This document shows positions 43,932 to 52,031 of a stretch of DNA of 64,000 bases, one piece after another. This DNA comes from Marinobacter bryozoorum (lineage in GTDB: Bacteria > Pseudomonadota > Gammaproteobacteria > Pseudomonadales > Oleiphilaceae). The notes under the pieces were generated by a model. It was given only the letters and a program-made list of their open reading frames with translations, did not search any database and was not told the origin of the DNA. Both the position numbers and the translations under genes were made by a program. The stretch spans positions 1 through 64,000 of the forward strand of contig NZ_JAKZAH010000021.1 of the NCBI RefSeq assembly GCF_023156245.1, given 5' to 3'. The first letter of the stretch is position 1. Each line of letters starts with the position of its first letter.

Positions 43932-44580
43932 GGGGCGTGGTCAACCAACTAATCAGGACCACCCGCGAGGAAAGGTGCAGGTTAGCGCTATCTCATCCAG
44001 CACAGTACGTGGTCTCCGGCAAATCCAACTCCACTGCCCCTGCAGCCCATCAGTCAGCCCAGCTTTAGGATAATGATGGTAACAAGCTACCCAGCTCGAT
44101 CATCGTCGTCACCGAGCGAACCATTCTGGGCAGTCAGCTTCAGGGCACCATCTGCCAGTCTGAACAGGCTCTGGAAGAGGCGGTTCGCTCTATAGATCGT
44201 GATTTGGGCCACCAGAGTTAATCGGAGTAGCTGGCTGAAGCTCTGGCCAAGCAGACCCGAATCGTTATTGTCAGTGGCCATCAAGACCTTGCCCGCGTTG
44301 TTCGATGCGCAGGAGAGGTATCCCAAACTCCCGTCAGGACCGTACGCGGCATCGTGGAATTCACCTTTCGCAAGCTGGCTCCTCCGCAACGACGCTGAAG
44401 GCTATCTTGGGCGGTAAGTAATCCGAAGGGGAGGAAATTAGTGCGGAAGAATTGATGGATGCTGGCTTCTCGGCGTGCAAACACTGTAAGCACATCAGCT
44501 ACTACGCTTTGACCGCCACGCCTAAGGCCAAGACCATGAGCTGTTTGGTCGTGAGATCGAAAAAATGAGTTCGTGCACGC
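43932..44580 (+). pseudogene. Decayed HsdR-type (type I restriction) helicase
   Basis: One frame, broken by stops at 44,066 and 44,219-44,230, reads 'LSHPAQYVVSGKSNSTA..AHQSAQL' and then 'DNDGNKLPSSIIVVTERTILGSQLQGTI' and 'SE*LAEALAKQTRIVIVS'. After a frame change near 44,490 it reads 'ISYYALTATPKAKT' and, with one more shift, 'LFGRE'. These correspond in order to the Walker A (GSGKSNS), 'VVTDRRVLDRQLQ' and 'FTATPKAKTLELFG' segments of one branch of type I restriction subunits, different from the intact hsdR at 29,309. Several stops and shifts show it is dead. Confidence 0.7.
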
Positions 44581-44760
44581 CGGCTTGGCCGCCTCGAAGT
44601 CACTCTTGCCCGAGGTAATCAGGCCCAGGGAGCTCTCGACCAGTTCAATGTATGGAATAACGTGCCCCTTGGTGATGGTGCGAGCGACTTTGGTCAGCGA
44701 AGTGTGCCGATTCAGATAGTGTCCAATCAGAGCCTGTTGTATAGACTTTGGTTCTGGATT
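44561..44760 (-). pseudogene. IS1380-type transposase fragment
   Basis: The minus strand reads 'ALIGHYLNRHTSLTKVARTITKGHVIPYIELVESSLGLITSGKSDFEA..NSFF' without a start or the DDE residues. The 'LGL..GKSDFEA...FF' pattern resembles the N-terminal part of IS1380-family transposases. It abuts the end of the decayed HsdR gene, so it probably inserted there and was later deleted. Confidence 0.5.
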
Positions 44761-44979
44761 GCTGGAAAGTAAATGTACGGATGAGCTGAAAGTACTGACT
44801 GGGCGAATGGATGGCAGGCGTTATTTTATCGTTCGAGGCCTTCCTGTTGCAGGCTTAGGGCGCAAGTTCAGCTCGTGCAACTCACGGATTCAGGGGCTTG
44901 TTAGAGCGCAAATTCTGGCACCGGAAACGCCGGTACAAAACTGTTCTAGACTGGGCTCATTTACGAGGAGGCACAATGT

Positions 44980-45279
44980 ATGCCTGAAGACGCAAATGTG
45001 ACTGATCTCCAAAAAGCCATTGCAGAACTGTTGACACTGAGAGAAGCTACTGATTTCCGCTGGGCATCAGAAGAAGAGCGAGGCCCCGATGATCATTATG
45101 TTGCTTGCTTGATTATCGACGGAGAGGCACTTTTCTATTTTTGGGATCTCGAGGGAAGTGAAGAGATGGACCGGATAAGCGGGCAATACGGTTACTTCAT
45201 TGAACCACGTAATCGCATGGATATTTGTTTTTACAGCTTAGCGAAATGGCGCTCTCTTCCATTCTGTGTGAAAAATTAG
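44980..45279 (+). CDS. Small unknown protein with its C-terminus replaced by an IS end
   Basis: The ATG follows AGGAGG. The 99-residue product (MPEDANVTDLQKAIAELL..., 'DDHYVACLIIDGEALFYFWDLEGSEEMDRISGQYGYFIEP') has no recognised family. The last nine residues (RSLPFCVKN) are encoded by the inverted repeat of the ISL3-type remnant starting near 45,250, so the original C-terminus is lost. It may still be expressed in shortened form. Confidence 0.55.
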   Translation: MPEDANVTDLQKAIAELLTLREATDFRWASEEERGPDDHYVACLIIDGEALFYFWDLEGSEEMDRISGQYGYFIEPRNRMDICFYSLAKWRSLPFCVKN

Positions 45280-45591
45280 CATAGACGTAGGCGGCAAACT
45301 GGAAGAAGTCCGCCAGGTTCGCGGTTTCCGGTCGTGAATAGGCTGATCAGCTCGCCCACAACCAGGACACGGTAATTGCTTCGCCTCACAGGAGACCCGG
45401 AAATCGATACGCTGGGCCTTTGGGTCAAAATCGATGTCATCGACAGCCCATGGTGACGTCAGACCCAAGGCTTGTGTGAACAAGAGTTCCGGATTCATAG
45501 AGATGTTCGCTGGAGGTCAGAAGATATCAGGGAGTATGACTCAAAAAGGCGTTAGCTGGCGACCGATTCCACACGAAATGGAAGAGAGCCC
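45248..45591 (-). mobile_element. Internally deleted ISL3-type element with both ends
   Basis: The ends are inverted repeats: GCTCTCTTCCATT..GTGTG.AA at 45251-45273 and its near complement ending GAAATGGAAGAGAGC at 45567-45589, agreeing at about 19 of 23 positions. Between them lies only the first part of an ISL3-type transposase gene. Full ISL3 elements are about 1.3-1.5 kb, so roughly 1 kb is missing, leaving a 345-base MITE-like remnant. No 8-bp target duplication could be seen. Confidence 0.7.
45275..45498 (-). pseudogene. ISL3-type transposase, N-terminal fragment
   Basis: 'MNPELLFTQALGLTSPWAV' opens the frame, followed by the zinc-ribbon 'CEAKQLPCPGCGRADQPIHDRKPRTWR' typical of ISL3 transposases. 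A frameshift then occurs: the continuation 'DFFQFAAYVYANF' is found in another frame. After that the gene stops at the distal inverted repeat; the DDE catalytic part is absent. Confidence 0.8.
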
Positions 45592-45630
45592 GGGGGATTC
45601 CCATCCGGATGCGGTGCGGCGAAATCCGCG

Positions 45631-45990
45631 ATGAAGGACCGCCTGGAAGACTTCGAGCCGCCCTTGCCGCCGTTCTCTTCGTGCGCGGTTAGTGCTGACG
45701 GCAGCAGTGGCGGGAGCAATATGTCTCACACGTATGGTTTTGCAGCCTACGTCCCGGAGCGGGAAGTGTGCGAGTGGGTTGAAAACAACGATTACGGGTA
45801 TGGCCTGGGAGGCTGGGACAAAACGAGGGTCTGCGAAACCGTTCCCGAGCATTATGTACATGGAAAAATGTGTCAGTGGGATCCGATGTCTGGGGGGAGT
45901 GGCAACCCGGAAGGCTGTACGATGACCTATCGATATGTTGATGTTTTTGTGGATGGCGCCAAGGCAGGCCACACGTACTACTGGAATTAG
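45631..45990 (+). CDS. Cysteine-containing small protein, possibly 5'-truncated
   Basis: The frame gives 119 residues from 45631; a shorter start at 45721 (GGGAG four bases upstream, 89 residues) may be the real one. The body 'YGFAAYVPEREVCEWVENNDYGYGLGGWDKTRVCETVPEHYVHGKMCQWDP' and 'GCTMTYRYVDVFVDGAKAGHTYYWN' has four spaced Cys and many Tyr/Trp. That suggests an exported, disulfide-bonded protein, yet no signal peptide is present. The ISL3 remnant ends 40 bases upstream and may have removed the original 5' end. No family is recognised. Confidence 0.5.
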   Translation: MKDRLEDFEPPLPPFSSCAVSADGSSGGSNMSHTYGFAAYVPEREVCEWVENNDYGYGLGGWDKTRVCETVPEHYVHGKMCQWDPMSGGSGNPEGCTMTYRYVDVFVDGAKAGHTYYWN

Positions 45991-46021
45991 GCATCATTTT
46001 AGCGGGGCAGTAAGAGTTGTC

Positions 46022-46041
46022 AGGGCCAGTCTACTGGCCCT
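46022..46041. terminator. Hairpin between the accessory region and the copper two-component genes
   Basis: AGGGCCAG and CTGGCCCT form a perfect 8-bp stem around a four-base loop, followed by CAGTCATTTT. It lies between the plus-strand Cys-containing gene and the minus-strand kinase gene and could serve either. Confidence 0.55.
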
Positions 46042-46167
46042 CAGTCATTTTACTGACAGGACCCAACAGAAGACTTCAGAGATCGGTGGTCTTCACTATG
46101 TCACTACAGCGTTAGGGTTATTATGGTGGGAAGTATCACTTGATACTGGGAAGACCGTGACGCGGAA

Positions 46168-47508
46168 TCAATCTGAACCATGAATTTCAACAACTGCAGA
46201 GAGACCTCCCGCTTTACTGGACGTGTAATGAACCTGTCCCTGATAACGCTCAACTATCGCGTGGACAATAGCCAGCCCCAATCCATGACCGGGTGTTTGT
46301 TCGTCGAGCCTCAGTCCGCGCTTGCCCAATTGTGACCGGGCTGTTTCTGAGACGCCGGCCCCGTCGTCGCTGATGATGATTTTTAACTGGCCTTGATCTT
46401 CACCCAGCGTGAGCTCCACCCAGCGGGACGACCATTTGCCTGCGTTATCCAGCAAGTTGCCAAGGATTTCGTTCAGATCATGCTCCTCAACAGGCCAGCG
46501 ATGGTGTTCAGGCAGATCCGTTGACAGTTCAAAAGATTTATCGGGGTAGAGGCGGCCGAGCATCCACAGCAGGTCCCGGGCCTGTTTGACCGGGCAGGCA
46601 CTTTGACCGACCTGTGGTCCTGCAAACCGGCTTCGCCGCATTTCTGACTCCAGCTGAGCATCTATGTCGTCGAGGCGCGACGCCATTTCCCGTCTCAGGT
46701 TCTCATCAAGCGGTCGGCTGGTGTCTTCCAGGATCTGTCTGACAGCCGCTATGGGCGTTTTCACACTGTGGGAAAGGTTGGCAAGGGCGTCACGGGAGCG
46801 TTCCAACCGGTCATCCAGTGAATCCAGCAGCTGATTGAGTTGCTGAACGAGGGGCCGGAACTCCTCCGGGCCGTCTGCGTTAATACGGGAGATATCGCCT
46901 GACTGAAGCTTTTTCAGGCTCGCCCGAAGGCCCACTACTGGCCGCAGGGCCAGAGTGATGCCCACCCATATGCTTCCGACCATCAGAGTGACCAGTAAAA
47001 CCGAGACGACGGCAGTCCAGGTGTGGAGTTCGGCCTGACTTTGCTGAAGTGCTTCCATATCCTCGGCAACAATGACCACGAAGGAATTTCCGTCGACCGT
47101 GAAGGCACGGCGATACCCAAGCATTTCGGAAGGCGCAGCGGGTACCTCAGCATCCCGGACTCTTACGGCTCCCTCCTGCTCGGACGAGAGCAACGGCCTC
47201 AGCAGCGGAGTCCAGGTTTCCGGTGAAATGGACTGCCGGGACGGAGAGGCAATGGCGAAGGCATGGTGGAACACTTCCTGGAAGTAGTCGCCGGTTTGGA
47301 GTGTATCAATCCGGCCGCCGGACTGGCGGATCTGGTGTTCCAGAAAAGCCACCTCATCTTTCAGGCGGCTTTCTACAAAGTCCGTGGACATCCTCTCCAG
47401 CAAGGCCCCATGGATGATCCAGGCCAGCGCCATCAGGCCAATACCGGCCGGAAGCAGCAGAATCAGGAGCATCCCCCTGACTGAGCGAGGTCTAGCGGCT
47501 ATCGGCAT
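46168..47508 (-). CDS. copS: Two-component sensor histidine kinase (copper-associated)
   Basis: Starting at 47508, overlapping the regulator gene by 17 bases, the kinase has 446 residues. It has one N-terminal transmembrane helix ('GMLLILLLPAGIGLMALAWII'), a periplasmic sensor of about 130 residues and a second helix ('AVVSVLLVTLMVGSIWVGITLAL'). HAMP and the phospho-acceptor box 'ALANLSHSVKTPIAAVRQ' (His about 240) follow, then ATP-binding N, G1 and G2 boxes ('LNEILGNLLDNAGKWS', 'DDGAGVSE', 'GHGLGLAIV'). Proximity to cop genes points to copper sensing, as in CopS/CusS/PhoQ-type kinases. The symbol is by context. Confidence 0.85.
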   Translation of the reverse strand: MPIAARPRSVRGMLLILLLPAGIGLMALAWIIHGALLERMSTDFVESRLKDEVAFLEHQIRQSGGRIDTLQTGDYFQEVFHHAFAIASPSRQSISPETWTPLLRPLLSSEQEGAVRVRDAEVPAAPSEMLGYRRAFTVDGNSFVVIVAEDMEALQQSQAELHTWTAVVSVLLVTLMVGSIWVGITLALRPVVGLRASLKKLQSGDISRINADGPEEFRPLVQQLNQLLDSLDDRLERSRDALANLSHSVKTPIAAVRQILEDTSRPLDENLRREMASRLDDIDAQLESEMRRSRFAGPQVGQSACPVKQARDLLWMLGRLYPDKSFELSTDLPEHHRWPVEEHDLNEILGNLLDNAGKWSSRWVELTLGEDQGQLKIIISDDGAGVSETARSQLGKRGLRLDEQTPGHGLGLAIVHAIVERYQGQVHYTSSKAGGLSAVVEIHGSD

Positions 47509-48160
47509 CGAACAGGTACCCCTGACCACGTCGGGTCTTTATGGTGTCCGGACCCACCAGCTTCCTGAGCCGCCGCACATAGGCCTCGATAACGTTTTCG
47601 CTGGGTGTGTCGTCGAGGCTGTATAGCTGGTCCAGAAGCTGTTCTTTCGAGAAAACCTGCCCGGGTCGACTCATCAGACAACGGAGCAAGCGGAACTCCG
47701 TACCGGTCAGGCTATGTTCGGTCTGGTCACCGGCTCTTAACGTCTGGCGATTTTCGTCCAGCTCGAATCGGCCCGCTGTCAGGGTATCCATTATTCGGCC
47801 TTCGCTTCGCCGGACGATGGCGTGAAGCCGGGCAATCAGTTCCTCCGTCTGGAAAGGTTTCGCGAGGTAATCATCAGCGCCGGCCTTCAGTCCATTGACC
47901 TTGTCCTGCCAGTCTCCCCTGGCGGTCAGGATCAGCACCGGGAAGCTGACCTTATGCGTCCGCCACTGCCTCAGTACGTCCAGACCGTTGCCGTCGGGCA
48001 GGCCCAGGTCAAGAATACCGGCCCGGTAGCTTTCCTGCTGCCCGAGTTGCCGGGCCTCCCGTGCTGTACGGGCGGTATCCACGCTGAAACCGGCCTTTTC
48101 CAGCTGGGCGCTTAGCCCGTTTGCCAGCAGAGGGTCATCTTCCACCAGAAGTAATCGCAT
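47492..48160 (-). CDS. copR: OmpR-family response regulator (copper-associated)
   Basis: The 222-residue protein has a receiver domain (acidic pocket 'VEDDP', phospho-acceptor Asp51 in 'GILDLGLPDGNG', Lys in 'YLAKPF') and a winged-helix C-terminus ('LTGTEFRLLRCLMSRPGQVFSKEQLLDQLYSLDD..NVIEAYVRRLRKLVG'). It probably activates the divergent cupredoxin-CopA-CopB operon, 203 bases away, when phosphorylated by the adjacent kinase. Confidence 0.88.
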   Translation of the reverse strand: MRLLLVEDDPLLANGLSAQLEKAGFSVDTARTAREARQLGQQESYRAGILDLGLPDGNGLDVLRQWRTHKVSFPVLILTARGDWQDKVNGLKAGADDYLAKPFQTEELIARLHAIVRRSEGRIMDTLTAGRFELDENRQTLRAGDQTEHSLTGTEFRLLRCLMSRPGQVFSKEQLLDQLYSLDDTPSENVIEAYVRRLRKLVGPDTIKTRRGQGYLFDADSR

Positions 48161-48264
48161 TCCTGATCTTCCTTCCCAATTTGAACATCAAAGCCCGCCA
48201 GTGTTGCTGCCCAAGCTGAATTGGGCCTGAACAAAAAATAATTCCGATTTTCAGCATGGATTCA

Positions 48265-48288
48265 GGTTGCTGAGCGATGGTAGCAACC
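48265..48288. promoter_or_regulatory. Inverted repeat in the divergent cop promoter region
   Basis: GGTTGCT (48265-48271) and AGCAACC (48282-48288), ten bases apart, lie between the response-regulator and cupredoxin genes. It could be the regulator's binding site. Known heavy-metal regulator boxes are usually direct or inverted repeats with different sequence, so this is tentative. Confidence 0.35.
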
Positions 48289-48363
48289 GTTTCTGGATAT
48301 TGCTCAAGTTTTGAGTGAGACAACCCGGCCTCCAGGGCCAAATCTGTTCAAGGGAGAAGATAT

Positions 48364-48897
48364 ATGACCATATCAAAATTTCTCGTTGCTGCTGCGGCTA
48401 TCTCATTGTCGGCGACCGCCTTTGCCGCTGGAACCCATGGTGGAGGCCATGGTCACGGCGCTGCGAGTGGTGAGCCCGGCAAAGCCTCAGAGGTCAGCCG
48501 AACCATAACAGTCGAAATGTACGACAACTACTATGAACCGGAATCAATCACCGTAAGCCCCGGGGAAACGGTGCGGTTCATGGTGGAGAACAAAGGGAAC
48601 CTCGTTCACGAATTCAACATCGGCACCCCAGAGATGCACGAGGGCCATCAGGAGGAAATGATGATGATGGTCGAGCATGGCGTCATCCAGGGCGGAAAAC
48701 TCAACCACGACATGATGGAAATGGACATGGGGAACGGCCAGTCCATGAAACACGATGACCCCAACAGCGTCCTGCTGGAACCGGGCCAGAGCCAGGAAGT
48801 CATCTGGAAGTTTTCCGATAACAGCAATATCGAGTTCGCCTGCAATGTGCCGGGTCATTACCAGGCAGGGATGTACGGTGACGTTAAGGTTCAGTAA
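48364..48897 (+). CDS. copI: Periplasmic cupredoxin-domain copper-resistance protein
   Basis: The 177-residue protein has GGGAGAAG upstream, a signal peptide (about 1-22) and a His-rich mature start (HGGGHGHGA). The type-1 copper site is visible: His82 in 'GNLVHEFNI' and Cys160-x4-His165-x4-Met170 in 'CNVPGHYQAGM'. Between them, a Met/His-rich insertion ('HEGHQEEMMMMVEHGV', 'HDMMEMDMGNG') may bind extra copper. It likely sequesters or transfers periplasmic copper to the multicopper oxidase downstream. The symbol copI is by resemblance to CopI-type cupredoxins. Confidence 0.87.
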   Translation: MTISKFLVAAAAISLSATAFAAGTHGGGHGHGAASGEPGKASEVSRTITVEMYDNYYEPESITVSPGETVRFMVENKGNLVHEFNIGTPEMHEGHQEEMMMMVEHGVIQGGKLNHDMMEMDMGNGQSMKHDDPNSVLLEPGQSQEVIWKFSDNSNIEFACNVPGHYQAGMYGDVKVQ

Positions 48898-48986
48898 CTC
48901 AGCTCACTAGTAAAGCGTTGAAGCAGAGGGCCTACAGGTATTTCTCCTGTGGGGTCCTTGGTGCAGTGCTATTTGGAGTAACAAGC

Positions 48987-50768
48987 ATGAAAAGCCGTTT
49001 AGGTTCGGTGTTGTTAAGCCTGCTGATGTCTACATCGGTTATGGCCGGCGAATATGATCTCACGGTTGATCGGGTCGAAATTGATACCGGCGATTTCGTG
49101 AAAGAAGGTATTGGCTATAACGGTGCATCTCCGGGACCGGTGATGCGCTTCAAGGAAGGTGAAACCGTCAAGATCAATGTGACCAACAACCTGGATGAGA
49201 TGACGTCCATTCACTGGCACGGTCTGATCCTGCCTTTCAATCAGGACGGTGTGCCAGGTATCAGTTTCCCTGGCATCAAGCCGGGTGAAACGTTCACCTA
49301 CGAATTTCCTATCCAGCAAGCGGGCACCTACTGGTTCCACAGCCATTCCGGTTTTCAGGAGCCAGACGGGGCCTATGGTGCCATTGTCATTGAGCCCGAG
49401 GGCCGTGAGCCGTTCCGCTACGATCGTGAATTCGTGGTACAGCTGACTGATAAACACCCCCATTCCGGTGACCGCATCATGCGCAACCTGAAAATGATGC
49501 CGGACTATTACAACCGCGAGCAGCAAACCGTGGGTGAGTTTTTCTCGGACGTGTCAAAGAATGGGCTGATGAATACGGTCCGAGACCGGATGGCCTGGGG
49601 CGACATGCGCATGATGAAAGCTGACGTTGAGGACCTGCAAGGCTTTACGGGCCTGATCAACGGTAAGGGGCCGGACCAGAACTGGACTGGGCTTTTTGAA
49701 CCGGGCGAACGCATCCGGCTGCGATTCATCAACTCTTCGGCCATGACCTACTTTGATATCCGGATTCCCGGTCTGGATATGACGGTGGTTCAGGCCGATG
49801 GCAACAACGTTCAGCCGGTTAGTGTCGATGAATTTCGGATCGGAGTAGCGGAAACCTACGACGTGATCGTACGTCCGAAGGATGAGCAGGCGTACACCAT
49901 CTTCGCTGAATCCATGGGACGTTCCGGATACGCCAGGGCAACACTGGCCCCCGAAGAGGGCATGGAAGCGGCAGTGCCGCAACTTCGTGAAGCTGCCCGA
50001 CTGACCATGGCTGATATGGGCGGTATGCCTGGTATGGACCATGGCAGCATGGCGGGCATGGATCATGGGAACATGGATATGGACAGCTCAGAAGATATGT
50101 CCGGGCTGGAACACTCTTCTATGGAGGGGATGGACCACTCCAACATGGACGGCATGGATCATTCCAATATGGAAGCTATGGATCATTCGGACATGTCCGG
50201 TATGGACCATGGTGCCATGACGATGGGAAAAGAAGATAAAAGCGATCCTTTCTATGCCAAGGGCAGCGGCCTCATGCCCAAAGCGGCGAATGGAGGTAAG
50301 TTTCTGTCATACGCTGACTTGAAGGCTCAGGATCCGCTGTACGAAGACCGGGAACCGACCCGGGAAATAGAGCTTCGCCTGACCGGTAATATGGAGCGTT
50401 ACACCTGGAGCATTAATGGCGTCAAGTACGAAGACGCAGACCCAATTCGTCTCAAATACGGTGAGCGAGTTCGCTTCAAATTCGTGAACGAGACCATGAT
50501 GACTCACCCTATGCACCTGCACGGTATGTGGTCCATTCTCGATGTTGGTGCAGACCAATGGAACCCGATCAAGCACACGGTCAGTGTGCAGCCAGGCACC
50601 ACGGTTTACATGGAAACCGAGGTCGACGCGCCCGGTCAGTGGGCGTTCCACTGTCACCTGTCCTATCACGCGGCCGCTGGTATGTTCCGCAAGGTCATTG
50701 TTGAAGGTGGGCCAGAGTCGACGCAGGCCAAAGCAGACGTGATTGGTGAAGATGGAGGTGAGGCATGA
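48987..50768 (+). CDS. copA: Copper-resistance multicopper oxidase CopA
   Basis: The ATG at 48987 (GGAG eight bases upstream) gives 593 residues with a signal peptide ending 'TSVMAG'; an upstream TTG frame has no SD. Four copper-binding motifs are present: 'SIHWHG' (76-79), 'YWFHSHSG', 'MTHPMHLHG' and 'WAFHCHLSYHAAAGMF'. A Met-rich segment with repeated MDHSNM/MDHGSM units (about residues 350-420, bases 50,029-50,230) binds Cu(I). The enzyme oxidises Cu(I) to the less toxic Cu(II) in the periplasm. The copB gene overlaps its stop. Confidence 0.94.
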   Translation: MKSRLGSVLLSLLMSTSVMAGEYDLTVDRVEIDTGDFVKEGIGYNGASPGPVMRFKEGETVKINVTNNLDEMTSIHWHGLILPFNQDGVPGISFPGIKPGETFTYEFPIQQAGTYWFHSHSGFQEPDGAYGAIVIEPEGREPFRYDREFVVQLTDKHPHSGDRIMRNLKMMPDYYNREQQTVGEFFSDVSKNGLMNTVRDRMAWGDMRMMKADVEDLQGFTGLINGKGPDQNWTGLFEPGERIRLRFINSSAMTYFDIRIPGLDMTVVQADGNNVQPVSVDEFRIGVAETYDVIVRPKDEQAYTIFAESMGRSGYARATLAPEEGMEAAVPQLREAARLTMADMGGMPGMDHGSMAGMDHGNMDMDSSEDMSGLEHSSMEGMDHSNMDGMDHSNMEAMDHSDMSGMDHGAMTMGKEDKSDPFYAKGSGLMPKAANGGKFLSYADLKAQDPLYEDREPTREIELRLTGNMERYTWSINGVKYEDADPIRLKYGERVRFKFVNETMMTHPMHLHGMWSILDVGADQWNPIKHTVSVQPGTTVYMETEVDAPGQWAFHCHLSYHAAAGMFRKVIVEGGPESTQAKADVIGEDGGEA

Positions 50769-51514
50769 GTTGTATTCGATCACTTGTCGCCGTCAGTTTT
50801 CTTGCCACAGTTGGTTTCTCAACGGCGGTGACAGCTCAGGAAATGATTTCCGACACCACGGCTCGTAAACAGCCGCTCACAACCTGGGGTGTGCAATTTG
50901 AGGAGTTTGAATACCGCTATAGCGACGATGACGAGGAGCTGGGCGTCTGGAATGCGGATGCCTTCTATGGCACCGACGATTTTAAAGTCCGGCTGCTCAC
51001 AACCGGTGAATACGAGATAGAGGAGCAGGCCTACGAAACACTGGAAAACCAGTTGGTCGGCCAGATCCCCATTTCCAAGTTCTTCGACGCCAAAGCGGGT
51101 GTTCGCTTCGACACCCCTGAAGGACCGGATCGCACTTATGCCGTGCTGGGTGTCGCTGGGCTTGCACCGCAATGGTTTGAGGTTGACGCCAACCTGTATG
51201 TGAGCAATGAAGGTGAGACGTCCGCTGAACTGGACGCAGAGTATGAATTATTGCTAACCAATTATTGGATCCTAGGGGCGACACTGGATGCGACGGTCGC
51301 GTTCAGTGAGGATCGTGAAATTGGCGTTGGCAAAGGTCTGGTCTCCACCGAAGCTGGGCTGCGTCTGCGTTATGACTTGGTTGATCGCGCCTTTTCACCC
51401 TATGTCGGTGTGGTGCATGAACGAAAATACGGCGATACCGCAGATCTAGCTGAAACCGGCGGCGGAAGTACAGAAGACTGGTTTGCCGTGATCGGCGCTC
51501 GAATCGCATTCTGA
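50765..51514 (+). CDS. copB: Copper-resistance outer-membrane protein CopB
   Basis: The ATG overlaps the copA stop. The 249-residue protein has a signal peptide ('TVGFSTAVTAQE') and alternating beta-strand patterns of an outer-membrane barrel. 'LTTWGVQFEEFEYRYSDDDEELGVWNADAFYGTDDFKVRLLTTGEY' and 'RYDLVDRAFSPYVGVVHERKYGDTA' match CopB, and it ends 'VIGARIAF' with terminal Phe. It lacks the long Met/His-rich N-terminal stretch of plasmid-type CopB. Its role is copper binding or efflux at the outer membrane. Confidence 0.92.
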   Translation: MSCIRSLVAVSFLATVGFSTAVTAQEMISDTTARKQPLTTWGVQFEEFEYRYSDDDEELGVWNADAFYGTDDFKVRLLTTGEYEIEEQAYETLENQLVGQIPISKFFDAKAGVRFDTPEGPDRTYAVLGVAGLAPQWFEVDANLYVSNEGETSAELDAEYELLLTNYWILGATLDATVAFSEDREIGVGKGLVSTEAGLRLRYDLVDRAFSPYVGVVHERKYGDTADLAETGGGSTEDWFAVIGARIAF

Positions 51515-51521
51515 TGCTGAT

Positions 51522-51550
51522 GGGCCATGGGGAAACCCACGGCCCTTTTT
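51522..51550 (+). terminator. Intrinsic terminator after copB
   Basis: GGGCCATGGG (51522-51531) pairs with CCCACGGCCC (51536-51545, one mismatch) around GAAA, followed by TTTTT. Confidence 0.9.
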
Positions 51551-51666
51551 CGTCTATGATTTGATGTAACTCAAATCCACCGAAAGTCTGTGTCCATTTT
51601 CAGCCGCAGTTCAGATTGAAGTGTTTTGATACAGGGAGAAGTCATCAGGAAGAGAGGTGTCACCCC

Positions 51667-52020
51667 ATGACCAAAGCACACAAAGCAACCAATCAGGAGC
51701 AGTTTTTGTTGCGCCGGAAATTGGCCATCGAGGGGATGGGAGAAGGTCAGTGGGAGGATCTCATCCACGATCTTAACCACCACCCCTGCGTTGATTTCGC
51801 CGAGCGTAAACCGAATGGCACATTGCGGGTGACATATGACGGAACCCACTGGTCTGTCGATGAATTACTGGAACTGGTCAAGGCCTGCGGTGGCCAATTG
51901 AAAACCGGATGGTGGACCCGGCGCAAACTGGCCTGGTACCGGTTTACCGACGACAACGTCCGGGCAAATGCCAAGCATGAGCCGTTCTGCTGTTCCAAGA
52001 TTCCACCCATGAAAAAATAA
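51667..52020 (+). CDS. Unknown protein with a possible metal-binding fold
   Basis: The 117-residue protein starts at 51667; an SD is weak. Its centre 'LNHHPCVDFAERKPNGTLRVTYDGTHWSVDELLELVKACGGQLK' follows the beta-alpha-beta rhythm of heavy-metal-associated domains but lacks the usual CxxC loop. A 'HEPFCCSKIPPM' tail supplies adjacent Cys and a Met that could bind copper. It precedes the APC permease gene by 11 bases. The function is unassigned; a copper chaperone is one possibility. Confidence 0.6.
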   Translation: MTKAHKATNQEQFLLRRKLAIEGMGEGQWEDLIHDLNHHPCVDFAERKPNGTLRVTYDGTHWSVDELLELVKACGGQLKTGWWTRRKLAWYRFTDDNVRANAKHEPFCCSKIPPMKK

Positions 52021-52031
52021 CAGGAGGTTGA

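Noticed and set aside
44759..45001. An 80-codon frame overlapping the start of the small gene at 44,980
   Set aside because: It has no SD and no similarity, and it covers the junction of the IS1380-type fragment; the gene at 44,980 has a good SD.
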